A stretch of DNA of 64,000 nt from Hyalella azteca (lineage: Eukaryota > Arthropoda > Malacostraca > Amphipoda > Hyalellidae). This document shows positions 1 to 10,046 of this stretch, one piece after another. Location of the stretch: contig NW_025932050.1 in NCBI RefSeq assembly GCF_000764305.2, positions 744,001 through 808,000 on the forward strand. The letters are read 5' to 3'. The notes under the pieces are model-generated. The model saw nothing but the letters and a program-made list of their open reading frames with translations. It did not search any database and was not told the DNA's origin. Numbering within the stretch: the stretch's first letter is position 1; each line of letters begins with the position of its first letter. Both the position numbers and the translations under genes were made by a program.

Positions 1-1846
1 GCATCACTGAACCCTGAATAACTGAAAAATGTGGAATTTAGCATTTTTCCATATAAAAGATAGAATCAATGATCAAAAAGGAGCAAAAAGAAACACTTAA
101 ATATTCACCTCAATCATAACCTACACGCGATATGAACTTAATCGCTCGGATGAAAGCTGCCCGAACAAAAGCGAGGCGGAGGTCCATTTTCGAGGTGACA
201 CATAAATGTTGATTTCGAGCCATAAAAAATGACGTCAACAGAAGACAGTTAGGCGGGAAATGAGGAGCGACTTAGGGACGCAAAGTGTCAAAGTTTTAAT
301 GAATAAATTTCACTTAAGATGCGCGTTCTCGAAAGTTTAATGAATAAATTTTGGCAGAGATAGAATGCACTTGAAAAAGCATATGCGTGACCATTTCCGT
401 GATTGTTTTGTCCATTCTAATGGAAAAATAGAAGTGATGAAGGCTGCCTGAAGTATTTACAAATAATCTGTGTGCGTATCTCTTCATGAAAGATTGAGTT
501 TATGTTGTAATAAGTTGAGTTTAAATGTAATTATGTCGGGCCATTCTAGCGCTTATCTGCACGATCTTCCGAGTCGGTATATTACTTGAATCTGAAATTA
601 TACTAGCTGTAGTGGAATCACAAAATACAAAAAGTGGAAAACTGGATTACAAAATACAAATTATATTTTAATTTCGTATTTTATAATGTAAATCACAACG
701 GGAGGAAATAATTTTATGTAATTTTAAAGCGAAAGATAAATGAGAGTTCATGGTTAAATAAGGGTGCTAGCTTTTGCTTTGAATCACATTTCAGTATTTT
801 CAAATATATTATTATTTAAGGCAAAATGATTTGTTAAAGGGTTTGCTAAATCTCTGATTCTGGATTCCTAGCGACTTAGGGCTTGCTTTCTTGTATTTTA
901 TATTTGATCAAAAGCACGTTTTGCTACATAGAATACATTATGTTTGATGAGCAAAATTATTATCGCGTAATGACAAAGAGAACCGATGGAATTAAGTAAT
1001 ACTTATGTAAGATAGTCGTGTCGCTAAATCATTTAAATAAATAAATAGGTTTTTCTAATACATTTAAATAAAAAACAAACTATTGTTCAATGATGAATGA
1101 AAATAATTAATTGAGTTTTAACCCGCATAAAATTACGCCACATTTTGTTTGCCAAACCCGGGCCTATACTTTCAAAAAAAGTTAAGAGATCGTAAGTTCA
1201 TCAGCCAATCATTGACGGCCTTTCAAGCAAAATCCACCAATCATAGACAAAAAAATAGAACGTACGTACTTACGTTCACCTAGCCAGTTTTGAAAGTCTG
1301 GTCTCCGGCCAGGTTTCAGGTGTTATTGAGGCAAGAGTTCCAGGCCCAGCCTTAACACTGGGATAATGAAAGGTTCAAACTGTCCAGTTAGTGACCCACT
1401 TTCTCACCCATAGCCGAGCAGAAAGCTAACGTAGCGCATATATGAAGAAAAATTGTATCAGATTGACCCACATCAGGACGTAAAGTGATGTGAGAAATTC
1501 CTCATTTCCCACCGTTAATTAGTATATATGCTAGGGTTTGTTTATAAGATCCATTATTAACCGAATTATCTTACTTCTAGAATCCGATTCTCTATCTTAA
1601 GCCGAAGAATAAGTATTACCAGTAGTCTAAATCAGGGGTTCTGCCGCGGATCTTAGGGTCCTCATCAGCATCTTTTGTCGATTGTATCAAAATTATCCGT
1701 GCTGCCAGTGAAAACATTTGTGTTCAAATCTCGATATTCTCATCTAAATTTAAAAGCTTAACATTTATGCAGTTATCATTGCCGATTTCCAGTCATATCA
1801 GCCATACAACCGTTCGTCAACTTACCTGCATCAACGTTCAAGTATC
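1..1846. other. AT-rich stretch, no gene seen
   Basis: No open frame with recognisable protein similarity, no RNA gene and no repeat array was seen. Base composition is like the other non-coding parts of the window. It lies upstream of the duplicated segment that precedes the BEL element and could be host intergenic or intronic DNA. Confidence 0.6.
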
Positions 1847-2233
1847 TACCATCTTCCTTTAAACCTGTTTCTCTATCCCTTGGTTTGTGTGAATGTCGTT
1901 TGAATTTCGTTTTGTTTATTTTTTTTGCCCTATTAAATTCATTGATTCAATCTGTTGGGAAGTTGGACTTAGTTTAAGTGCTACAATTCAAATTAATTCT
2001 AAATCAAACTTAATTTTGTAAATTTATTCAGGATTTATTATAAATCAAATCGAGCTATTCAAATTTTCAGTAGTTTTTTGCTCAAGAAGGGCGTTTCTTG
2101 ACGTCACTTGCAAAGATCACTGTTTAAATCTTAGTCTTAAGTCTTTATCTCAAATTTCTCAAGCATCAAAACCTTCTACTGTTCTAGCTATTTTTCTCGT
2201 CCAACTTCCCACCCCTTAAACTGATTTCCGCTA
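1847..2233 (+). repeat. Direct duplication, copy 1 (about 387 bp)
   Basis: This segment starts with taccatcttcctttaaac and ends with ctgatttccgcta. The same sequence returns at 2312-2700 with scattered substitutions and small indels. A third partial copy of only the first 20 bases is at 2241-2260. The duplication lies upstream of a BEL gag gene, so it could be part of the element's leader or LTR region, but no copy is seen at the 3' side and this is an inference. Confidence 0.8.
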
Positions 2234-2273
2234 AGTTCAGAGTACCATCTTCCTTTAAACTATCTCAGAGTAC

Positions 2274-2316
2274 TGGTACTCTGAACTGTAACCACTGGTT
2301 ACAGTTCAGAGTACCA
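2274..2316. repeat. Near-perfect 43-nt palindrome
   Basis: Arms 2274-2294 and 2296-2316 are perfect reverse complements (21 bp each) around a single C at 2295. The arm includes ctgaactgtaacca. It sits exactly between the two ~388 bp direct copies, so the outer end of the palindrome is also the start of copy 2. It is probably a rearrangement product. Confidence 0.85.
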
Positions 2317-2700
2317 TCTTCCTTTAAACCTGTTTCTCTATCCCTTGGTTTATACGAATGTCGTTTGAGTTTCGTTTTGTTTATTTTTTTGCTCTATTAA
2401 ATTCATTGATTCAATCTGTTGGGAAGTTGGACTTAGTTTAAGTGTTACAATTCAAATTAATTCTAATTCAAACTTCCATTTTGTAAATGTATTCATGATT
2501 TATTATAAATCAAATCAAGCATTTCAAATTTTTAGTAGTCTTTGCTCAAACAGGGCGTTTCATTACGACGTCAATTGTAAAGATCACTGTTTAAATCTTA
2601 GTCTTAAGTCTTTATCTCAAATTTCTCAAGCATCAAAACCTTCTACTGTTCTAGCTATTTTTCTCGTCCAACTTCCCACCCCTTAAACTGATTTCCGCTA
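2312..2700 (+). repeat. Direct duplication, copy 2 (about 389 bp)
   Basis: Second copy of the 1847-2233 segment. After ctgatttccgcta the sequence runs on into unique DNA that leads to the BEL gag start, so this copy is the one adjacent to the element. Confidence 0.8.
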
Positions 2701-3293
2701 TTTTTCGGCATTATTCTACCTTCAAAAAGTGATCACCACACTGGGCATTTAAACCTCAGGTTTGTTGTGGTTTTTCTGTGCAAATAAATTGACATTTTTA
2801 TGATTTATTTTGGCAATAATTTGCTACCTCGTAATTTTGCAAGATTTATAATTTTAATTTATTTCTTCTACAGTATACATTAACCCGATCCTGAAACTGG
2901 CCGGCCTTACGTGATATCTACGTGTTCTGTCAACCATCATCCTTCAACTTCTCTAATACCGCATTCTGAACTTTTGGATTCGGCTCCTATCGACTAAATA
3001 TTTTCGCCATTACTATGACGCTATATCATTCGAACTCAAACTCAAGATTTTGTTTGATAAATTAAAATAAAAGCTTCCTTGATTATTTCTTTAATTAACT
3101 ACCAGTCGATTGTGTGAATACCTCACACAAGTTAATACTGAGGTTTAAGATTTCTCATTCATTAATGTTCATTTTCCTCAAGTGCCGAATCCTCTGGTGA
3201 TTGAAACTAATTTCTTGCTTGATCCATTTTGTTTCCAGGTTTGGAGTCTGCGACTGCCTGATTTATTGTATTGTTTCCCCATTTCGCTTAATC
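2701..3293 (+). other. Leader region before BEL gag
   Basis: Non-coding, AT-rich. A TGG-starting stretch at about 3242 (tggagtctgcgactg) could be a primer-binding site for the retrotransposon, but no canonical LTR end is seen directly before it and no 3' LTR is available to define the boundary. The call is weak. Confidence 0.3.
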
Positions 3294-4446
3294 ATGGAAA
3301 AATCTTTGTCTAAGAAGCGTGGCGTTTTCAAACGCAAAGTAACCATTGGTCTTAAGAATGCTGAGGATTCTTTTCAGCGCGGTGACTTTGCTCAGTGCCA
3401 GCTTCATTGCTCCATGGTGCAGCGTGATTTGGATGTTACGCGCCAGTGGGATGAAAGAATAACTGATCAGATTGTGGAGGGTAAGGCATCCGAAGAGTCA
3501 TTGAATGCTGAAATTGACGAGCAAGTGGCTTATAGTGCGAAAGTTGAGATGAAATTGAAAGAGCTTTCTGCTGAACGTAAAGTTAGTGTTGAGAATGTCA
3601 GTCCAGTTAGTCGTGAAATTAAGTTGCCCCAGTTGAAATTAGATTCATTCTCCGGTGAAAAAGTAGATTACTTTAAGTACCATGCTTTCATTACCCAATT
3701 TAACAACGCTATTGGGCACCGGAAGAATTTGAGCGGTTCAGCTAAGTTGACCTATTTGAAGGGGTATCTCGATCACAGGTTACGCGTCTCAGCTTATTGG
3801 ACATTTGAATGTGAATGACGCTAACTACGATGTGGCTTTGGATCTTCTGAATGGTGAATTCATGAATCGTCGTGCGATCGTGAGTGAGTTGAGCAACAAG
3901 CTGGTTTCTCTCAAATGGAAGTTTGATCATTCGTATGGCGAGACTAAAGTGTTCATTGGAGAAGTTCGTGGCATTTTGTCAGACCTAAAGAGTTATGGAT
4001 GTGATGTCATTGGCGAGAGCGCTGCGTCAACTGTGATTAGCAATGTTATTTTCACCAAATTACCCATGCCTTTCAAACAGGAGCTGGCCAGGAAGCTGAA
4101 CGACAACTATCCCTCTTTGACTAACATCTTTGATAACTATGTTGAAGTTATAGCCACTCTGAATCTAAGGTCTAAGACATTTGATAGCATGGCTGATGAT
4201 GGTCGCAAGGAAGCTGACAAACCTTTGCCTGAGAAGCCTGTTGAGAGGCAAGTTTTTGCCAATCCCTCTACTGTCGTGCCAGAGAGGAAGACTTGCAAAT
4301 TTTGTTTCAGCCAAAGTCATAATATGCTTCACTGCAATGTTTACCCCAGCTATCAAAGCAGACTGGATAGATGTGCCGAGCTGAAACTATGTCAAAGATG
4401 TTCAAGCACTAAACACGAAAAACAATCCTGTAATGTTGAACTCAAT
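3294..4446 (+). pseudogene. BEL/Pao gag-like capsid region with Cys-rich tail, frameshifted
   Basis: Structural polyprotein of the BEL retrotransposon, which would form the cytoplasmic particle. I take ATG at 3294 as the start because the frame becomes lysine-rich and gag-like there; the open frame upstream looks like leader. The N-terminal part is rich in charged residues and is followed by a capsid-type domain (LPQLKLDSFSGEK motif typical of BEL/Pao gag, near residue 110). The frame is lost around 3770-3805 and continues one frame over with the rest of the capsid domain. Near the end are CKFC and CQRC cysteine pairs with nearby histidines, as in the zinc-binding tail of this family. It ends at an in-frame TAA at 4447, after which the same frame continues into the protease, so the stop is likely a mutation. 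Confidence 0.85.
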
Positions 4447-4449
4447 TAA

Positions 4450-5076
4450 GAGTGCAAATTTTGCAAACAGAAAACCCATATTTCTGCCCTTTGTACTCGT
4501 GTTAAAGACAACCCTTTACAAGCTAATCTATGCTTTAATTCTTCCGCAGACAAGCAGTCCATTTATCTTTTGCCGACCATAACTCTGCCGGTGAGCAAAG
4601 GTAATGCTGTTATTAATGCTCAATTCCTCCTAGACACAGGCTCTCAACGGTCTTACGTATCTAGCAATGTTCTTGACAGGATGCATTTTCCGAAGAATCG
4701 GAAAGTCACAAAGTATACTGTGAACACTTTTCTAGAAAAGGGCACACGTGAATTTTCTGAAGTTGCTCTGACGCTAGATTTGCTAGATAAAACTAAGCCA
4801 TTGCTAGTTCCCATACTTGTTGATGACAACTTTGAGATGTCTTTTGAGATTCATTCTCTCGGTCTTGCTGTAAAGAATGTGCAGAATTCATTTAAGCTTG
4901 CTGACACGTCTCTGGTGACGAATTCGGATGTCGTTGTGCTGGATGGTATCTTGGGAGTTGATGTTATTCAGTGTTTCCACTCATTTGGTGTTGTGCCTTG
5001 CTTGAAAGGGTCAGCTTTCAAGTACGGAGACTCTGTAATTCCTTTTGGCAATGTGGAGCACTTTTTGGATAGGAAC
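4450..5076 (+). pseudogene. BEL/Pao aspartic protease region
   Basis: Same frame as the second part of gag, entered through the TAA at 4447. The opening residues hold two more CxxC-type pairs, followed by a beta-rich segment with LLDTGSQRSYVS at about 4630-4665. DTGS is the catalytic aspartate loop of retropepsin-like proteases of the BEL group, which release the mature Gag and Pol products. A later VLDGILGVDVIQ segment fits the C-terminal strand of the domain. It ends at TAA 5077, again with the same frame continuing beyond. Recognition rests on the DTGS loop and on position between gag and RT. Confidence 0.8.
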
Positions 5077-5079
5077 TAA

Positions 5080-7099
5080 GCTAAACGCATGTACGATGAC
5101 CTGAACAGAGCGAATAATGATTTTCAATCCTGTGTTAATTTTGTCCTATCGCCTGTTCCCCGCTATCAAGATCCTATCAATGACGTGATTTCTGAAAGTC
5201 AGGTTAAAGGAAATCTCGACAAAATGTTCAGCTTAGAATCGATTGGATTGGAAGAAGACTGTACCGTTACTGACTCAGACCAGGCTAAAGTAGATGCATT
5301 TGCTGACGGCATAGAGTTGAAAGATGGACGATATCATGTTAAGCTACCCTGGAATGAACAGATCGATCATGTTCCAAGTAATTTTTGTGTTGCTCGATTG
5401 AAAGTTAAAAATCTTCCTGAAAGGTACGAGGATGTTCTTGAACAGCAATTGCACGACGGCATTTTGGAGGAGGTGTCTTTGCAGCCTCGTAAAGGTGAAC
5501 ACCGAATCTATATCCTGCACCACGAAAGTGAGACCAGTGTTGAATTGCAGTGCGAAGGTGAGTAAAGAGCCATCGTTGAACGAAGCCGCCTTCCCTGGAG
5601 TGAACTTGATGGCCAATATGTTGAATCTTCTAATTGGTTTGAGGTATGACAAATATTTAGTACTGTCAGATATCCGTAAAGCCTTCTTGCAGATAAAGTT
5701 GGCCTCCGAAGAAGATCGTAACAGGTTCTGTATTTTGTGGGAGAAGGATGGTCGCTTGGTTGTTTATAGATACACCACGATTGTTTTCGGGTACGTTGCT
5801 AGCCCTTTTATACTGAATTATGTTATAAAGCATCATGCCGCCAACTATCCTTCAGACCTTTGCAACTATTTTCTCCTCAATGCACTTTACGTGGACAATT
5901 TATTCATGACCGGCAATGATCCTTGTATTCTGTACGACTTGTACCGCATAGCTTATTCTCGAATGCTTGAGGGAGGCTTCGATTTACGTTCGTGGTCGTC
6001 GAATTGTCAGGAGTTGAATGTTGCCTTCGCAGAGGACGGTGTTGGCGTCGATCACGGTGAACCTACAGAAAGGGTTCTGGGCTACCGCTATTCGCTGGAT
6101 TCTGACGTTTTGTTTGTCGATGTAGAGAACGAAGAGATTTCTGGCAATGTTTGCACCAAACGTCAGGTGCTGTCGCGTCTTGCGAAATGTTTTGATCCGC
6201 TTGGTCTAGTGAACCCCATCACTGTGAGGGGAAAGAATTTAATGAGGGAAATTTGGATGGCAAAGCTTGGATGGGACGATGAATTACCAGAAGAACTAAA
6301 CAAAACCTGGGTTCGGCTGCGACAGGATTTAAACCAGGTTTCAAAATACTGCTTTGATCGCCAAGCTCTCGACTCAGCCGATGACGTAACTCTTGTTATT
6401 TTTACAGATGCGTCCAAGACTAATTATGGGTTCACAATCTACACTGTCCATGGAAAGGATGCCAACAAAGCTTCTAACTTGCTGTTTAGTAAAACTAAAG
6501 TAGCACCTCTCAGGAGTAAAACTCTCCCCACTTTGGAATTACTTGCAATATTTCTAGCCTTTAAATGTTTGATGAATATAATTGTTGCCTTGGACAGAAA
6601 GCGCATTTCTCACGTATATTTTGCTACAGATTCTCAAATTGCTCTTTCTTGGATTTTAAACAAAGAAGTGAAGACCAAAAATGTTTTTGCCAATAATAGG
6701 GTTAAAGATATTCTCCAATTCCAGCAAACCTTGAACAACGAACATAATTTGGAATGTGTTTTCAAATTTATCAACTCAGATTCTAATCCTGCAGATTTGC
6801 TGACCCGAGGACTCACCGTTAGAGATTTCGATAACAAATTTGAATTCTGGAAACAAGGACCAGAGTTCATCAGGCGTTCCCCGACTGACTGGCCGACGAG
6901 CGCGCTGCAGTGCTTGTCTAAGGAGAACAAGACGCTCGTCACGTGCACAGTTAAGGTTTCAGATGAGAGAGACGATGCTGTCCTGGCGGTGAGCGACTTT
7001 TCATCACTTGATCGTCTCTTGGGTGTGACGGCCAGACTTTTTTACGTAGCTGGATTGTGCAAACGTCAGAAGTTGTCGAGATTTGACTGCCTTGCCAAT
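5080..7099 (+). pseudogene. BEL/Pao reverse transcriptase and RNase H, frameshifted
   Basis: Would copy the element's RNA into DNA inside the particle. The linker and RT N-terminus (DGRYHVKLPWN, near 5325-5355) are read in the gag/protease frame up to about 5500; the rest is in another frame up to 7099. Visible RT motifs: RPVLNCSAK, LVLSDIRKAFLQIKL (first catalytic aspartate), FGYVASPF, and YVDNLF at about 5890-5907. The usual motif is YVDD, so the second catalytic aspartate is changed to Asn in this copy. RNase H follows with FTDAS, LELLA, ATDSQIALSW and NPADLLTRG, which contain the D-E-D-D residues of the family. The frame ends with TAG at 7100 but continues in the same frame into integrase. 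Confidence 0.9.
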
Positions 7100-7102
7100 T
7101 AG

Positions 7103-7910
7103 GTCAGACGCTATTGGATTGCCAGAGAACAGAAGGTTCATTTTCCGAAAGAATTGAAATTTCTTCGCAGCATTAACAAGCCGAAATTTGTTCCTAACTT
7201 GGTTAAAGATCTCAATTTGTTCACGGATGATTTTGGAATCATTCGCTCAAGAGGTAAACTCAGCAGATGCGAGAGTTTGCCGTACGATGTTATGCATCCA
7301 ATTTTAATTTCAAGGAATAGTCATTTTTCAAGATTATTGATTACTAAGAACCATCAAAATTGCAAACATTAGGGTGTAAACTCAACTTTAAATGCCCTAA
7401 GAAACCAGGGATTCTGGTTGCCTAAAGGGCGTCCTCTAATCAAAACCATCTTCAAAGAGTGTGTGCTTTGTCAAAAATACAACTCGCACGCATATAAATA
7501 CCCTAAACCATCAGATTTTCACAATGACAAGGTTAACCTTTTACGGCCTTTCGATAACATCGGAGTAGATTTCACCGGTCATTTCTTTGTCAAATTTGAA
7601 GAATCCTACATCAAGATGTACCTTGTTATTTTCACTTGTCTGAATATTCGTGCCATCCACCTTGAATTGGTTCCCGACATGTCTACTAACTAATTTCTAG
7701 CTTCTTTCATCAGGTTCACCAACAGGTTTGGCTTCCCCAGAACGGTTTACAGCGACAACGCTCCAACCTTTAGCCAGGCTGCGAAATTTCTAAATTCTTC
7801 CTTTTCAGATGACTACGTGTCCGAGTTTCTTGCCCGGAACAATGTAAAACATGTCCGTATTCCTCTCTACAGCGCATGGTACGGTGCGGCCTGCAGCGGG
7901 AAATTAAAGC
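7103..7910 (+). pseudogene. BEL/Pao integrase, truncated
   Basis: Would insert the cDNA into the chromosome. In the same frame as RT/RNase H, interrupted by TAG 7370 and TAA 7691. A zinc-binding HHCC module is visible (the histidines just around the 7370 stop and CVLCQK near 7460-7475), then the catalytic core with IGVDFTGHF (first Asp, near 7560) and VYSDNAPTF (second Asp, near 7745-7770). The expected third catalytic residue, a Glu a few residues after SAWYGAA near 7875, is not present because similarity breaks off there. The truncation point is about 100 bp before the GC-rich block at 7985. Confidence 0.85.
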
Positions 7911-7984
7911 AATGCAACTGTCGATGCATCCGACATAAATACCTAACTCTCCCAATGAATCCCCACCCACTTGTAATCCCCCAG

Positions 7985-8202
7985 GCTGCGGGAGGTGCTG
8001 CTGTACGTGGTGGCGGCCCTCAGCAGGGACAGCCCCCGCCACTTCACGCGGCGGTGGGGGGAGCTGAAGGAGGCGCTACGGGACGCCGGCGTCACCGGCG
8101 CCGACGATGTGAGGGACTGCGTCGCGCGCTGCCCCGACCACGCGGGGACGGTGGCCGAGCTCGCCGCCCTGGTGGGGGACGAGAAGTGGAACGTGGAGAA
8201 CG
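7985..8202 (+). CDS. GC-rich exon candidate of an unrecognised host gene
   Basis: A 218 bp block of roughly three-quarters GC in otherwise AT-rich DNA, bounded by a good acceptor (cacttgtaatcccccag before 7985) and a donor (GTGGGT from 8203). With one leading base it is open for 72 codons with one base left over: a helical, charged sequence starting LREVLLYVVAALSRDSP and containing RCPDHAGTVAELAALVGDE. The strong bias to G/C at third positions is like a conserved coding exon. I do not recognise the family. The frame has no stop, the block has no transposon features, and it starts about 75 bp after BEL homology ends, so the BEL element seems to lie in the intron upstream. Alternative: an exon-derived pseudogene. 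Confidence 0.5.
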
Positions 8203-8389
8203 GTGGGTGACGTGTTGGGTGTGATGGGTGACGTGTTGAGCCTCTACCAGCCGTCCTCTGCCACTCTGTGGCCGTGCTGTGTCTGTTGCAGAGTCTGCTG
8301 GACGCCTGGCCTCTGAGTCTGCATGTGTGTCTGCTGCTCTGCTGCTCTGCACCGCCTGCTCTGCTGGAGCTCTGCTTGCTGCTGTCTTT
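8203..8389 (+). other. Start of putative intron with duplicated donor sequence
   Basis: Directly after the exon candidate the donor-containing stretch gggtgacgtgttg occurs twice (about 8205 and 8226). The rest is CT-rich DNA leading into the minisatellite. Short open frames here run on both strands because of the repeat and are not believed to be genes. Confidence 0.4.
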
Positions 8390-8527
8390 CTGCTGCAGGA
8401 ACTCTGCAGCCTCCTGAACCTCCTGCTGCAGGAACTCTGTAGCCTCCTGAACCTCCTGCTGCAGGAACTCTGTAGCCTCCTGCTCTGTAGCCTCCTGCTC
8501 TGTAGCCTCCTGCTCTGTAGCCTCCTG
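8390..8527. repeat. Minisatellite, 33- and 15-bp units
   Basis: Three copies of a unit of about 33 bp built on ctgctgcaggaactctgtag are followed by four copies of the 15 bp unit ctctgtagcctcctg, which is a fragment of the larger one. All unit lengths are multiples of three, so long artificial frames appear on both strands. Confidence 0.9.
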
Positions 8528-8915
8528 ACTTCCACCACATGTTGTTCTTTTTTGCTAACTTTAATATGTGTACGTAATATTAATAATTATCCTGTACACA
8601 TTGTGAAGTAATCAATATACATTGGAAGCCTAAACGATTGCCTCAACTAGAGAACACTTCTGATTTTGAACAGACATTTGGCAGAAATTTAATTGCTGTT
8701 TGTTAATTAAAAAACATAGTTTGTTTTCTTGGTTTTGAATGCGACAACTGTGACCGTAACTCGTTTACTTTATTATTAATTATGCATTTCTATGGACATT
8801 TTGTAGTTCAATTTTGCACTAATTCTTCTTCATAATTTCGAGGTTGTTGACCAAAAAAAATTAGTAGGAAGTAAAAATTAGTAAAAGAAAAAAATTTGTA
8901 GGAATCATCCTGTAC
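8528..8915. other. AT-rich stretch, no gene seen
   Basis: No coding, repeat or RNA signal recognised. Confidence 0.5.
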
Positions 8916-9040
8916 ATGGGACTGAATCTCCTGGTGTATAAAAGGAGGAACTTCGCTTGCAATGTTCAATGTTTTCTTATGGGACTGAATGTCTCCTGGT
9001 GTATAAAAGGAGGAACGTCGCTTGCAATGTTCAATGTTTT
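8916..9040 (+). repeat. Tandem duplication carrying a TATA-like box
   Basis: Two copies (from 8916 and from 8979, 63 bp apart) of a unit that starts atgggactgaat, contains ggtgtataaaaggagg and ends caatgtttt. Each carries a TATA-like TATAAAAG. No initiator or transcript can be assigned, so a promoter role is only a possibility. Confidence 0.75.
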
Positions 9041-9328
9041 GATCTTCGCACCAAATAGAAGACCCCAATTTCAGCCCAAGTTCCTCTGAAGATGGTTACT
9101 ACCACCGAGTTCCAGATAACCTGGCTCACGTCTCCGTTTCTGTTCTGGATTATGTGCGAATTTTTTATTCTACTGACGACCCTTCATTTCAATTATTCGG
9201 GCCCTCCAACACCCTCCTCCTCCTAATCTTCAACAAATACTGCAGTGGACGGCGCAAATGGACAATCGTTAAATTCAGAGAAACTCTTTTTTTCACTCTT
9301 TTTTGGATATCCCATGGAAGAACCATCT

Positions 9329-9485
9329 AAAAAAATATACCACAGTACTCACTGCAGTGAGTGACAGAGAGCGCATTTTCTCGTCGACGAAAACATGAAG
9401 TCACGGACGAACAGACAGACGGACAGACGGACATGGCGAGCACAATAGTACATTTTTTCCATAAATGAGAAAATGCGCTAAAAAA
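9329..9485. mobile_element. Short foldback element, copy 1 of 3
   Basis: About 157 bp. It has an A-rich start, the palindrome actcactgcagtgagt, then agcgcattttctc at 9370-9382 and its exact reverse complement gagaaaatgcgct at 9467-9479. Between them is a short gacggaca-type simple repeat and ggacatggcgagcacaatag. Related copies lie at 43422-43583 and 53715-53868. Non-autonomous; the mobilising enzyme is unknown. Confidence 0.8.
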
Positions 9486-9701
9486 CAAGTGGCAAGCCAA
9501 GTGCCCATCGCTCGTACGAAGCTCCTTGGCTCGAAATGCAAGACAAGAAAGCTTTGTGTGGGATGCTATAAAATGATTTCCCAGTCAGAAGGAACAAAAG
9601 TTACAGAAAGAAAGGACAAAAAGTATCAACATTTTGGGAAGGATGCTCTGGAAAACCATTTTATATGCTGGTCATGTTTCGGTTCAAACCATCATCACTA
9701 A
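9486..9701 (+). pseudogene. piggyBac-like Cys-rich C-terminal fragment
   Basis: The open frame shows RKLCVGCYKMISQSEG, then a basic linker, then HFICWSCFGSNHHH and a stop. A pattern of Cys pairs followed by a CxxCF..HH ending is typical of the zinc-binding C-terminus of piggyBac-family transposases. The DDE catalytic domain is absent upstream, where the foldback element lies, so only the tail is left. Identification is by motif pattern only; a fragment of another zinc-ribbon protein is possible. Confidence 0.4.
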
Positions 9702-9904
9702 TTCGCGGATATTTTCCTCAAATTAAAACCTTGCAGCTGGAAATAATATATATGTTTTATTTGGTACTTAAATAGATTAGTAAAACTCATTTTCTATTAT
9801 TTCAAACCTTTATTCAATGATACTAACACAACTATGCTATATATTTCAATAAAACTAATTTTATAAGCTCTTTTCCATATTCGGTATTATTTTATAAACG
9901 ACGC
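9702..9904. other. AT-rich spacer 3' of the zinc-finger gene
   Basis: It contains several AATAAA-like words on either strand, but none can be assigned as the polyadenylation site of the minus-strand zinc-finger gene with confidence. Confidence 0.4.
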
Positions 9905-10046
9905 ACTTAACGTGTTAATGGAACACTGGGTACATTGCTAATATTTTCCTGTATGCTTACGCATGTGTGCCTTAAGGTCCTTAGAATATCAAGTGTTAAA
10001 TGAGCACTGGGCACAATGTCTCCGTATCTTTGATACGCGGTGTGTT
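9905..10046 (-). pseudogene. Decayed zinc-finger modules beyond the gene's stop
   Basis: Read on the minus strand past the stop at 10047-10049, another frame still gives HCAQCSFNT, HMRKHTGKY and QCTQCS, that is, about one and a half more C2H2 modules of the same family, interrupted by TGA and TAG codons. The finger array was once longer and its last modules have decayed. Confidence 0.7.

Larger units (their letters stand above)
3294..7910 (+). mobile_element. Decayed BEL/Pao LTR retrotransposon, 3'-truncated
   Basis: The block carries, in the standard BEL/Pao order, a gag with a Cys-rich tail, a DTGS-type aspartic protease, reverse transcriptase, RNase H and integrase. The translated order is continuous but is interrupted by frameshifts near 3780 and near 5500 and by in-frame stops at 4447, 5077, 7100, 7370 and 7691. 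Integrase homology is lost after about 7880, before the catalytic glutamate can be recognised, and the sequence soon runs into an exon-like GC-rich block at 7985. No LTR pair was found. The copy cannot make its own proteins and is a fossil. Confidence 0.9.

Noticed and set aside
8092..8611. Repetitive frames over the GC-rich block and the CT-rich minisatellite
   Set aside because: They are open because repeat units are multiples of three; only the splice-bounded frame 7985-8202 is kept as an exon candidate.
9329..9485. Foldback copy as piggyBac terminal sequence
   Set aside because: The ends do not show a clear TTAA target duplication, so a direct piggyBac origin is not supported by the sequence.
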